This document shows, piece by piece, positions 44,783 through 53,193 of a stretch of 64,000 nucleotides of DNA (positions are counted from its first letter, which is position 1; each line of letters starts with the position of its first letter). The translations under genes were made by a program, and so were the position numbers. The DNA lies in assembly GCF_007858285.1 (NCBI RefSeq), contig NZ_VFIL01000011.1, positions 1 to 64,000 on the forward strand, in the 5' to 3' direction. The notes under the pieces were generated by a model. It was not told the DNA's origin. It searched no databases and saw nothing but the letters and a program-made list of their open reading frames with translations. This DNA comes from Pseudomonas brenneri (lineage in GTDB: Bacteria > Pseudomonadota > Gammaproteobacteria > Pseudomonadales > Pseudomonadaceae).

Positions 44783-46341
44783 CCGCCAAAGAGCATAAGC
44801 GCCAACCCATTTCCACGGGGTCCGAATGGACCTTCGAACTGATCCAGGCCTATGACCGGGAAATCAGCCGCATTGCGGCCGGCTATGCCCTGGATACCTA
44901 TCCCAACCAGATCGAAGTGATCACCGCCGAGCAGATGATGGACGCGTATGCCTCGGTGGGCATGCCCCTGGGCTATCACCATTGGTCCTACGGCAAACAC
45001 TTCCTCAGTACCGAGAAGTCCTACACACGTGGCCAGATGGGCCTGGCCTACGAGATCGTGATCAACTCCGACCCGTGCATTGCCTACCTGATGGAAGAAA
45101 ACACCATCTGCATGCAGGCGCTGGTGGTGGCTCATGCGTGCTATGGCCACAACAGTTTTTTCAAGGGCAACTATCTGTTCCGCACCTGGACCGACGCCAG
45201 CTCGATCATCGATTACCTGGTGTTCGCCAAGCAGTACATCATGCAATGCGAGGAGCGCCACGGGATCGATGCGGTGGAAGACCTGCTCGACTCCTGCCAT
45301 GCCCTGATGAACTACGGGGTGGACCGCTACAAGCGCCCCTACCCCATTTCCGCCGAGGAAGAACGGCTGCGGCAGAAGGATCGAGAAGAGCATCTGCAAA
45401 AACAGATCAACGACCTGTGGCGCACCATTCCCAAACGGGCCGACAAAAACAGCGACAAGGACAATGCACGCTTCCCCGTCGAACCCCAGGAAAACATCCT
45501 CTACTTCCTGGAAAAACACGCCCCGCTGCTGGAGCCGTGGCAACGGGAAATCGTGCGGATCGTGCGCAAGATCGCCCAGTATTTCTATCCACAGCGCCAG
45601 ACCCAGGTGATGAACGAGGGTTGGGCCACGTTCTGGCATTACACCCTGATGAACGACCTCTATGACGAAGGGCTCGTGACTGATGGCTTCATGATGGAGT
45701 TCCTCACCTCCCATACCAGCGTGGTCTTCCAGCCGGGCTTCGACAGCCCCTACTACAGCGGCATCAACCCCTATGCACTGGGCTTTGCCATGTATCGGGA
45801 TATCCGGCGTATGTGCGAACACCCAACCGAAGAGGATCGCCGCTGGTTCCCGGAGATCGCCGGCAGCGACTGGCTATCGACCATCAAGTTCGCCATGAGC
45901 AGCTTCAAGGATGAGAGTTTTATCCTGCAGTACCTGTCACCCCAGGTCATCCGCGACCTCAAACTGTTCAGCATCATGGATGACGACCTCAAGGACGACC
46001 TGCTGGTACCCGCGATCCATGACGAAGCCGGTTACCGCACCATCCGCGAGACCCTGGCGGCCCAGTACAACCTGGGCAACCGCGAGCCCAACGTGCAGAT
46101 CTACAGTATCGATATGCGCGGTGATCGCTCCCTGACCCTGCGCCACCAGCAACATGACCGCAAACCCCTGGGAGAGTCCACGGACGAGGTACTCAAGCAC
46201 TTGCACCGGCTATGGGGGTTCGATATTCATCTGGAAACGCTGCAAGGCGATCAGGTCATGAAGACTCACCACGTGCCACCGCGCAACGAACACAACGACA
46301 ACGATTACGGCCGCCTGGACCTGGCCGTCATTCACCTTTGA
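44779..46341 (+). CDS. SpoVR/YcgB family protein
   Basis: A 520-residue SpoVR-like protein, named from a Bacillus spore-cortex gene but widespread in non-sporulating bacteria. It has the conserved N-terminal WTFELIQAYDREISRIA and the AHACYGHNSFFKGNYLF and EGWATFWHYT motifs. The biochemical function is not known. The gene overlaps yeaH by 4 bp, so translation is probably coupled. Confidence 0.9.
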   Translation: MTAKEHKRQPISTGSEWTFELIQAYDREISRIAAGYALDTYPNQIEVITAEQMMDAYASVGMPLGYHHWSYGKHFLSTEKSYTRGQMGLAYEIVINSDPCIAYLMEENTICMQALVVAHACYGHNSFFKGNYLFRTWTDASSIIDYLVFAKQYIMQCEERHGIDAVEDLLDSCHALMNYGVDRYKRPYPISAEEERLRQKDREEHLQKQINDLWRTIPKRADKNSDKDNARFPVEPQENILYFLEKHAPLLEPWQREIVRIVRKIAQYFYPQRQTQVMNEGWATFWHYTLMNDLYDEGLVTDGFMMEFLTSHTSVVFQPGFDSPYYSGINPYALGFAMYRDIRRMCEHPTEEDRRWFPEIAGSDWLSTIKFAMSSFKDESFILQYLSPQVIRDLKLFSIMDDDLKDDLLVPAIHDEAGYRTIRETLAAQYNLGNREPNVQIYSIDMRGDRSLTLRHQQHDRKPLGESTDEVLKHLHRLWGFDIHLETLQGDQVMKTHHVPPRNEHNDNDYGRLDLAVIHL

Positions 46342-46404
46342 CGCAGCATTGCCTCCATTGGCCAGGCACAGGCGTTATCCTGTAGGGCTAATGGAGGCTT
46401 TTTC

Positions 46405-47634
46405 ATGCGAATTTACAAAGTCGGCGGTGCGGTACGTGATCGCCTGCTGGGCATCCCGGTTACCGATATCGACCGCGTCGTCGTAGGTGCCACCACCGAA
46501 GAAATGCTCGCCAGGGGCTACAAGCCTGTGGGCTCTGACTTCCCCGTGTTCCTTGACCCGAGCAATGGCGACGAATATGCCCTCGCCCGCACCGAGCGCA
46601 AGAGCGGCCGGGGTTATGGCGGTTTTGTGTTTCACGCCAGCCCCGATGTCAGCCTGGAAGAAGACCTGATCCGCCGCGATCTGACCATCAACGCCATGGC
46701 CGAAGACGACGACGGTAACCTGACCGATCCGTACCACGGCCAACGCGACCTTAAAGCCCGCGTTTTACGCCACGTTTCCCCGGCATTCGCCGAAGATCCC
46801 CTGCGAGTCCTGCGGGTCGCACGGTTTGCCGCACGTTATGCCGGACTTGGTTTTACCGTCGCCCCCGAAACCCTCGAACTCATGCGCCAGCTCAGTGACT
46901 CCAGCGAACTGGAAGCCCTGACACCCGAGCGGTGCTGGAAGGAAATTTCCCGGGCACTGATGGAAGATCAGCCCCAGGTGTTTATCCAAGTGCTACGCGA
47001 CTGTCACGCCCTGAAAACCTTGCTGCCGGAAGTGGATGCGCTGTTTGGCGTGCCACAACCCGAAGCGCACCATCCAGAAATTGATACCGGCATTCACACC
47101 TTGAGCGTGCTGGAACAGGCCGCCCTGCACGACCAACCCTTGACCGTGCGCTGGGCTTGCCTGCTGCATGATCTGGGCAAGGGCCTGACGCCTGTGGATA
47201 AGTTGCCCCGACACATCGCCCACGAACAGAGGGGCCTGAAGCTGATCAAGGCGGTCAATGAGCGCTTCAAAGTACCGAAAGACTGCCAGGAGCTGGCGCT
47301 GCTGGTAGGTGAATACCACACCCACGGTCACCGGGCGCTGGAGCTCAAGGCCTCGACGCTGCTGGAGTTATTGCAGAATTTTGACGTATTCCGCCGGCCA
47401 CAGCGCTTTGAAGAGTTTATCGTCGCTTGCGAAATGGACGCGCGGGGCCGCAAGGGTTTTGAGCAGAGAAGTTATCCACAGGCGGATTATTTACGGGCCG
47501 CCGCGCAGGTGGCGCGAGGTGTTGCAGTGGCGCCGCTGCTGGAGAAAGGCTTCAAGGGCCCGGAACTGGGCGAAGCCCTCAATCGCGAACGGCTCAAGGC
47601 CCTGAAAACCTACAAAGAACAACATTCACTGTAG
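46405..47634 (+). CDS. cca: multifunctional CCA tRNA nucleotidyltransferase
   Basis: Adds or repairs the CCA end of tRNAs. The 409-residue protein is of the long proteobacterial form: an N-terminal nucleotidyltransferase domain (VGGAVRDRLLGIPVTDID and later RRDLTINAMA) and a C-terminal HD phosphohydrolase domain (LLHDLGKG near residue 254). Its TAG stop lies inside a REPIN arm. Confidence 0.95.
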   Translation: MRIYKVGGAVRDRLLGIPVTDIDRVVVGATTEEMLARGYKPVGSDFPVFLDPSNGDEYALARTERKSGRGYGGFVFHASPDVSLEEDLIRRDLTINAMAEDDDGNLTDPYHGQRDLKARVLRHVSPAFAEDPLRVLRVARFAARYAGLGFTVAPETLELMRQLSDSSELEALTPERCWKEISRALMEDQPQVFIQVLRDCHALKTLLPEVDALFGVPQPEAHHPEIDTGIHTLSVLEQAALHDQPLTVRWACLLHDLGKGLTPVDKLPRHIAHEQRGLKLIKAVNERFKVPKDCQELALLVGEYHTHGHRALELKASTLLELLQNFDVFRRPQRFEEFIVACEMDARGRKGFEQRSYPQADYLRAAAQVARGVAVAPLLEKGFKGPELGEALNRERLKALKTYKEQHSL

Positions 47635-47729
47635 GAGCGGGCTTGCCCGCGAAAAACGCCAGAACGACACAGTAAACCTGAATGCCCGCGTTATCGTTGA
47701 CGTTTTTCGCGAGCAAGCTCGCTCCTACA
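47630..47729. repeat. REPIN that carries the stop codons of cca and folK
   Basis: TGTAGGAGCGGGCTTGCCCGCG and its inverted copy at 47706-47729 flank about 52 bp. The conserved TGTAGG of the left arm provides the cca stop (TAG 47632-47634). The inverted arm provides the folK stop (TAG on the minus strand, 47725-47727). Confidence 0.92.
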
Positions 47730-48243
47730 GAAGAACGTCCGGGGTCAGTTGCAGGTCGCGCCATTTGAAGACAACAGGAGCCAGCACCTGATCGATCTGT
47801 GCATCGCGCCACAACGCGGCAAACGTTTTGCCCACTACAGGATGCACACGTTCCGGCGCCATCAACGACAGCGGCCACAACACAAAGGCGTTCTTCAGGA
47901 TTTCCGCCCGCGGCAACACCAGACCATCGAAATCACCGGTCAGGTCGCCATACAACAGCACATCAATATCCAGTGGCAGCCCCTTGCGATCCGGGGCATA
48001 GCGGCCATTATCAGCCTCGATCGACTTCAACCGCCGATCCAGTTCCGCCAACGATAAATCGGTATACGCCGACACCACCAAATTGAAGAACGGTCCACTC
48101 TTGATTCCCACCGGCTGGCTTTCGAACACGGCGGAGCAGCGCAAATCCGTCAAAAAGCCTGAGAGCGCGTCAAGGCCCGCATGCAAATGAGACTCGCGCT
48201 CGATATTGCTGCCAAGACCAAGGTAAACCTGAGTTAGCGACAT
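47725..48243 (-). CDS. folK: 2-amino-4-hydroxy-6-hydroxymethyldihydropteridine diphosphokinase
   Basis: Pyrophosphokinase of folate synthesis. The 172-residue protein has the N-terminal YLGLGSNIERESHL, the signature GLPLDIDVLLYGD near residue 90 and LVLPRAEILKNAFVLWPL. It overlaps folB by 10 bp. The stop codon lies in a REPIN arm, so the terminal residues may be REP-derived. Confidence 0.92.
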   Translation of the reverse strand: MSLTQVYLGLGSNIERESHLHAGLDALSGFLTDLRCSAVFESQPVGIKSGPFFNLVVSAYTDLSLAELDRRLKSIEADNGRYAPDRKGLPLDIDVLLYGDLTGDFDGLVLPRAEILKNAFVLWPLSLMAPERVHPVVGKTFAALWRDAQIDQVLAPVVFKWRDLQLTPDVLL

Positions 48244-48587
48244 CCGCGCTCGATCTCCACGCCCACGCCCTTGGCAGCCGGGACGGCACCGGGCTTGGTC
48301 AACTTGAGGTGCAGCCAGGGAATCTGGAACTCTTCCATCAAAACTTGCGCCAGGCGCTCGGCAAACGTTTCCACCAGCTGGAATTGCGCCTGCGCGGCAA
48401 AGGCCTGGATACGTGAGGAAACACTGGCGTAGTCGAGCGCCAGGGTCAGGTCATCACCGGCCGCGGCCGGGCGATTGTCCCAGGCGAAACTCAGGTCCAG
48501 GCGCAGGCACTGACGGATACCTCGCTCCCAGTCGTAGGCCCCGATCACGGTGTCGACTTCCAGGCCTTCGATAAACACTCTGTCCAA
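48234..48587 (-). CDS. folB: dihydroneopterin aldolase
   Basis: Folate-pathway aldolase, 117 residues. The family marks are VFIEGLEVDTVIGAYDWERG and the catalytic Lys in WLHLKLTKPGAV. A TTG start at 48587 (LDRVFIEG) is preferred: GGAGAAG lies five bases before it, and it yields the usual length. A longer frame from an upstream ATG is less likely. Confidence 0.88.
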   Translation of the reverse strand: MDRVFIEGLEVDTVIGAYDWERGIRQCLRLDLSFAWDNRPAAAGDDLTLALDYASVSSRIQAFAAQAQFQLVETFAERLAQVLMEEFQIPWLHLKLTKPGAVPAAKGVGVEIERGCR

Positions 48588-48661
48588 GCACTCTTCTCCA
48601 CAGCACGACAAGGGCGCAATGCCCCGTTAGAATCAAGGCGTCCTCGCCCGGAATAGTTAGC

Positions 48662-49231
48662 ATGTCTTGGTTACTGGCGACCCTCGCCTACCTGCTCGGC
48701 TCGCTGTCCTTTGCCATCTTGCTCAGCCGCCTGACGGGAAATCCCGACCCGCGAATGAGTGGCTCAGGCAATGCCGGCGCCACCAATATGTTGCGCCTGG
48801 CCGGTAAAAAACTCGCCGTACTGACGTTGTTCGGCGACGTCTGCAAAGGCCTGTTGCCGGTACTGATCGCCGATCTCGCTGGCCTCTCCCTGCAACAACA
48901 AGCCTGGATTGGCGTATGCGCCGTGCTCGGCCATCTGTTCCCACTGTACTTTCGCTTTCGCGGCGGCAAGGGCGTCGCGACGGCAGCCGGCATGCTGCTG
49001 GGGATCTACCCGCCAGCGGCGCTACTGGCCATTGCCGCCTGGCTGCTGACGTTCTACCTGACCCGCACCAGCTCCCTCGCAGCGTTGATCGCCACCCCCC
49101 TGACCCTGCCGCTGCTGGCCTGGCAGGAGCCGGCAGCACTGCTACCGATAAGCGTGCTCACCCTGCTGATCGTCTGGCGCCATCGCGGCAATTTACGCGA
49201 CCTGTTTGCCGGGCGCGAACGGCATTTTTAA
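48662..49231 (+). CDS. plsY: glycerol-3-phosphate acyltransferase PlsY
   Basis: Integral inner-membrane enzyme that transfers acyl groups from acyl phosphate to glycerol-3-phosphate. The 189 residues have several hydrophobic helices and the conserved GSLSFAILLSRLTG, SGNAGATNMLRLAGK and RFRGGKGVATAAG loops. It is divergent from folB. Confidence 0.94.
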   Translation: MSWLLATLAYLLGSLSFAILLSRLTGNPDPRMSGSGNAGATNMLRLAGKKLAVLTLFGDVCKGLLPVLIADLAGLSLQQQAWIGVCAVLGHLFPLYFRFRGGKGVATAAGMLLGIYPPAALLAIAAWLLTFYLTRTSSLAALIATPLTLPLLAWQEPAALLPISVLTLLIVWRHRGNLRDLFAGRERHF

Positions 49232-49264
49232 ATACGCCCGGTGAACCCGGCTCATGTTCGTCGA

Positions 49265-50290
49265 TCACAACGGCGGCAACTGCTCCATCGGCCAGCGCGC
49301 CTGCACACTGATAGCCAGGCTCTCGTGCTGACCTGCCTGCAAGCGCTGGCAACCGGCAAAAGCGATCATCGCGCCGTTATCGGTGCAAAACTCGGGGCGC
49401 GCGTAAAACACATCGCCCTTGAGGTCGCCGAGCATTTTCTCCAGCGACAGACGCAACGCCTGGTTGGCGCTGACACCGCCAGCAATCACCAGGCGCTTCA
49501 TGCCCGCCTGCTTCAAGGCGCGCTTGCACTTGATGGTCAAAGTCTCCACCACCGCCTGCTGGAACGCCAGAGAGATGTCGCAACGGACTTGCTCACTGTC
49601 GTCCCCGGCGCTGACGCTTTGCTGCCAGGTGTTCAAGGCCGAGGTTTTCAAGCCACTGAAGCTGAACATCAGGCCAGGGCGGTCACACATGGGACGCGGG
49701 AAGGTATAGCGCCCTGCCACACCTTTTTGCGCCAGGCGCGCGATTTCCGGCCCACCGGGATAATTGAGGCCCATCATCTTGGCAGTCTTGTCGAAAGCTT
49801 CACCGGCGGCATCGTCCAGGGTTTCCCCCAGAAGCGTGTACTGACCGATTGCATCGACCTGAACCAACTGCGTATGGCCGCCCGAAACCAACAAAGCGAC
49901 GAACGGGAACCCGGGTGGGTTTTCTTCCAGCATGGGTGCCAATAAATGGCCTTCCATATGGTGCACGCCAAGGGCTGGAATACCCCAGGCAAATGCCAGC
50001 GCCTGGGCGCAGGAAGCCCCAACCAGCAGGGCCCCGACCAATCCAGGGCCGGCGGTGTAGGCAATGGCATCAATCTCGGTCGCGACACAATCGGCCTCGT
50101 CCAACACCTGACGGATCAATGGCAGCATGCGTTTGACGTGATCACGGCTGGCCAGCTCCGGCACCACGCCGCCATAGGCCCGGTGCAAGTCGATCTGACT
50201 GAACAGTGCATCGGCCAAAAGCCCGCGTTCACTGTCGTAAAGCGCGACGCCGGTCTCGTCGCAGGAGGTTTCTAAGCCCAGTACTAACAT
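49265..50290 (-). CDS. tsaD: tRNA N6-threonylcarbamoyladenosine synthase subunit TsaD
   Basis: Catalytic ATPase of t6A37 modification, working with TsaB, TsaC and TsaE. The 341-residue protein has the N-terminal LGLETSCDETGVALYD, the metal-binding HMEGHLLAPM near residue 111 and the SGGHTQLV motif. It is divergent from rpsU, the common arrangement. Confidence 0.95.
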   Translation of the reverse strand: MLVLGLETSCDETGVALYDSERGLLADALFSQIDLHRAYGGVVPELASRDHVKRMLPLIRQVLDEADCVATEIDAIAYTAGPGLVGALLVGASCAQALAFAWGIPALGVHHMEGHLLAPMLEENPPGFPFVALLVSGGHTQLVQVDAIGQYTLLGETLDDAAGEAFDKTAKMMGLNYPGGPEIARLAQKGVAGRYTFPRPMCDRPGLMFSFSGLKTSALNTWQQSVSAGDDSEQVRCDISLAFQQAVVETLTIKCKRALKQAGMKRLVIAGGVSANQALRLSLEKMLGDLKGDVFYARPEFCTDNGAMIAFAGCQRLQAGQHESLAISVQARWPMEQLPPL

Positions 50291-50493
50291 GGGTTTGCGC
50301 CTTGTAGAGGCTGAATTCGAAGGCGCGCATAATAGTCGCCACTTCCGGCCCCGACCAGCGGTTTTCGATCAGAGGCTTTGCATTCCGGTCAATGAGGGGT
50401 TAACATCCGCAACCCTTAAAAACCGACGACCTCAGCCGCGAATTTTTTGCGACGAGAACGTTGATTCCCGGTAATGAAAGAAGGTAGCTCTGG

Positions 50494-50709
50494 ATGCCAG
50501 CCGTCAAAGTAAAAGAGAACGAACCCTTCGACGTAGCTCTGCGTCGTTTCAAGCGCTCCTGCGAAAAAGCCGGTGTTCTGGCTGAAGTTCGTAGCCGCGA
50601 ATTTTATGAGAAGCCAACTTCTGAGCGTAAGCGTAAAGCAGCAGCCGCTGTTAAGCGTCACGCCAAGAAAGTTCAGCGCGAACAGCGCCGCGCCGTTCGT
50701 CTGTACTAA
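50494..50709 (+). CDS. rpsU: 30S ribosomal protein S21
   Basis: A 71-residue basic small-subunit protein needed for initiation. It has the family sequence [25 protein letters not shown] lies just before the ATG. First gene of the rpsU-dnaG-rpoD macromolecular synthesis cluster; here 446 bp and a hairpin separate it from dnaG. Confidence 0.96.
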
Positions 50710-51155
50710 TACACAGACGTTCGTAGCAAGCTTCTGCCAAGCCCGGCCCTCAGCCGGGCTGTTGGCATTTGCGGATATCGCTTGATGCTTCACCGTCGAC
50801 GCCGCACACGCGACCGAGACAAAGCTTCACACGTCAGGACTGGCTCTTTTGCCAGCGGTGCACGTCTCTTCTGACGAGCCTATCAAGGCTACTGACGAGC
50901 ACACCTATTTTTCAGGCAGACGATCAATAGATCGGCTGTGCCCCACGATGAGCCTCCGAGGCCGCCATTGGCCGTGACCGGACTCCAGGGCAACACTTTC
51001 AAACACGTCGAAGACTGATTGGAACTAACGTCAGTGAACGCTCGACAGATAGACTTCCTGACAGCCCAAACAGACAATCGATGATCAAGACGCCGCCAAG
51101 TGCGCCTTGAGTGTGTCGCGGGCCCTCATTTACACGCAGTGATGACGAGAACGCC
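50710..51155. other. rpsU-dnaG intergenic region
   Basis: 446 bp with a GC-rich hairpin near its start (50740-50760). No open frame in it resembles a known family. In P. aeruginosa a GatB/YqeY-like gene lies here, as I recall, but P. putida lacks one too, so its absence is not unusual. A promoter for dnaG could lie here, but I see no convincing -35/-10 pair. Confidence 0.5.
50740..50760. terminator. hairpin after rpsU
   Basis: AGCCCGGC and GCCGGGCT form an 8-bp stem with a 5-nt loop. It is followed by GTTGGCATTT rather than a full T run, so it may terminate only partly. Confidence 0.5.
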
Positions 51156-53126
51156 ATGGCCGGGCTAATTCCCCAGAGCTTTATTGACGACCTTCTGAAC
51201 CGCACCGACATCGTCGATGTTGTCAGCTCGCGCGTGCAAATGAAAAAGGCTGGCAAGAACTACACCGCCTGCTGCCCGTTCCACAAAGAAAAAACCCCAT
51301 CATTCAGCGTCAGCCCCGACAAGCAGTTCTATTACTGCTTCGGCTGTGGCGCTGGCGGCAACGCTCTCGGCTTTATCATGGACCACGACAACCTGGATTT
51401 CCCCCAGGCCGTCGAGGAACTGGCCAAAGCCGCTGGCATGGAAATCCCTCGCGAAGAAAGTGGCCGGCCGCACAAACCGCGCCAGCCCACCGACTCGCCG
51501 CTGTACCCGCTGCTCACCGCCGCCGCCGAGTTCTACCGCCAGGCACTGAAAAGCCATCCCCAGCGCAAAGCCGCCGTGAACTACCTCAAGGGCCGCGGCC
51601 TGACCGGGGAAATCGCCCGCGACTTCGGCCTGGGCTTCGCCCCGCCGGGCTGGGACAACCTGTACAAGCACCTGAGCAGCGACACCCTGCAGCAAAAAGC
51701 CATGATCGACGCCGGCCTGCTGGTGGAAAACGCCGAGACCGGCAAGCGTTATGACCGCTTCCGCGACCGGGTGATGTTCCCGATCCGCGACAGCCGTGGC
51801 CGCATCATTGCCTTTGGTGGCCGGGTACTGGGTGACGACAAGCCCAAATACCTGAACTCCCCGGAAACCCCGGTATTTCACAAGGGCCAGGAACTCTACG
51901 GCCTGTTCGAAGCGCGCAAGAACAATCGCAACCTCGATGAAATCATCGTGGTCGAAGGCTATATGGACGTCATCGCACTGGCCCAACAAGGTCTGCGCAA
52001 TGCCGTGGCGACCCTCGGCACCGCCACCAGTGAAGAACACATGAAGCGCCTGTTTCGCGTGGTGCCCAGCGTGCTGTTCTGCTTCGACGGTGACCAGGCT
52101 GGCCGCAATGCCGCCTGGCGCGCCCTCGAAGCCACGCTGTCGAGCCTGCAGGATGGGCGCCGCGCGCGCTTTCTGTTCCTGCCCGAAGGCGAAGACCCGG
52201 ACACCCTGGTGCGCTCCGAAGGCACCGATGCGTTCCGCGCGCGCATTCATCAGCACGCACAACCGCTGGCCGATTATTTCTTCCAACAATTGACTGAAGA
52301 GGCTGATCCGCGCTCCCTCGAAGGCAAGGCCCACATGGCCACCCTCGCGGCACCGCTGATCGACAAGGTACCCGGCGCCAACCTCAAGGCCCTGATGCGC
52401 CAGCGCCTGCTGGAAATCACCGGCCTGAGCGGCGAGGCAGTCAGCCAACTGGTGCACAGCGCGCCACAGGATGCGCCACCGGCTTACGATCCAGGCTTCG
52501 ACTACGACGCCATGCCGGACTACGCTGACTTTCACCAGCCTCAAGAAGCCTTTGCGCCTCAACAGGAGTGGACGCCGAAGAAACCCGGCGATGGCGGCAA
52601 AAAGTGGGACAAGAAACCCTGGAGTAAAAACGGCAAGCGTGGTGATCGCGACGAGTCATACGCCCCCCGCACGCCGGTGGCCGTGGAAGCCCCGACGCTG
52701 ATTGCCCTGCGCACCCTGATCCACCACCCGCAACTGGCGGGCAAGGTAGAAAGTGCCGAGCATTTTGCCAACGAGAGCAATACCTACGCTCAGGTGCTAA
52801 TCGCCCTGATCGAGGCCGTGCAGAAAAATCCTAAGCTAAACTCAATCCAGTTGATGGCCCGCTGGCACGGAACAGAACAAGGGCGATTATTGAAAGCCCT
52901 CGCCGAAAAGGAATGGCTAATTGACGGCGATAACCTTGAACAACAGTTTTTAGACACCATTACTAGGTTATCCGCGGGCCAGCATACGCAGACCCTCGAT
53001 GAACTTATCAAGAAAGCAAGGCAGCCGGGATTGTCGGCTGAAGAGCAAATTCAGATAGCAAAACAGATGCGCGACCTCTTAAAACAGAATGTTTGCGCAT
53101 CAAACCCGACCTCAACTGGCGCGTGA
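51156..53126 (+). CDS. dnaG: DNA primase
   Basis: Makes RNA primers for replication forks. The 656-residue protein has an N-terminal zinc-binding domain (CCPFHKEKTPSF ... CFGCGAGG, residues about 40-66), a TOPRIM catalytic core with EGYMDVIAL near residue 268, and a C-terminal DnaB-binding region. A Lys/Gly/Asp-rich linker (about 455-505) precedes it. rpoD follows with its own promoter. Confidence 0.96.
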   Translation: MAGLIPQSFIDDLLNRTDIVDVVSSRVQMKKAGKNYTACCPFHKEKTPSFSVSPDKQFYYCFGCGAGGNALGFIMDHDNLDFPQAVEELAKAAGMEIPREESGRPHKPRQPTDSPLYPLLTAAAEFYRQALKSHPQRKAAVNYLKGRGLTGEIARDFGLGFAPPGWDNLYKHLSSDTLQQKAMIDAGLLVENAETGKRYDRFRDRVMFPIRDSRGRIIAFGGRVLGDDKPKYLNSPETPVFHKGQELYGLFEARKNNRNLDEIIVVEGYMDVIALAQQGLRNAVATLGTATSEEHMKRLFRVVPSVLFCFDGDQAGRNAAWRALEATLSSLQDGRRARFLFLPEGEDPDTLVRSEGTDAFRARIHQHAQPLADYFFQQLTEEADPRSLEGKAHMATLAAPLIDKVPGANLKALMRQRLLEITGLSGEAVSQLVHSAPQDAPPAYDPGFDYDAMPDYADFHQPQEAFAPQQEWTPKKPGDGGKKWDKKPWSKNGKRGDRDESYAPRTPVAVEAPTLIALRTLIHHPQLAGKVESAEHFANESNTYAQVLIALIEAVQKNPKLNSIQLMARWHGTEQGRLLKALAEKEWLIDGDNLEQQFLDTITRLSAGQHTQTLDELIKKARQPGLSAEEQIQIAKQMRDLLKQNVCASNPTSTGA

Positions 53127-53140
53127 GGTCATAGCTCGGG

Positions 53141-53146
53141 TATAAT
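53141..53146 (+). promoter_or_regulatory. -10 element of an rpoD promoter
   Basis: A perfect TATAAT 15 bp after the dnaG stop and 48 bp before the rpoD start. The -35 region is not a good match to TTGACA, so recognition may depend on other contacts. Confidence 0.55.
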
Positions 53147-53193
53147 CCTCGGCTTGTTTTTTGCCCGCCAAGACCTTCAGTGGATAGGGTGTT

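Noticed and set aside
10366..47729. Paired REPs considered as CRISPR repeats or phage attachment sites
   Set aside because: They are inverted pairs with variable inner sequence, without regular direct-repeat spacing, cas genes or integrases. They fit REPINs.
50889..51077. A small minus-strand frame between rpsU and dnaG
   Set aside because: No start signal, no similarity to GatB/YqeY or any other family I know, and length within chance.
50867..51160. A LexA box in front of dnaG, as in E. coli
   Set aside because: CTG and CAG triplets are present but with the wrong spacing.
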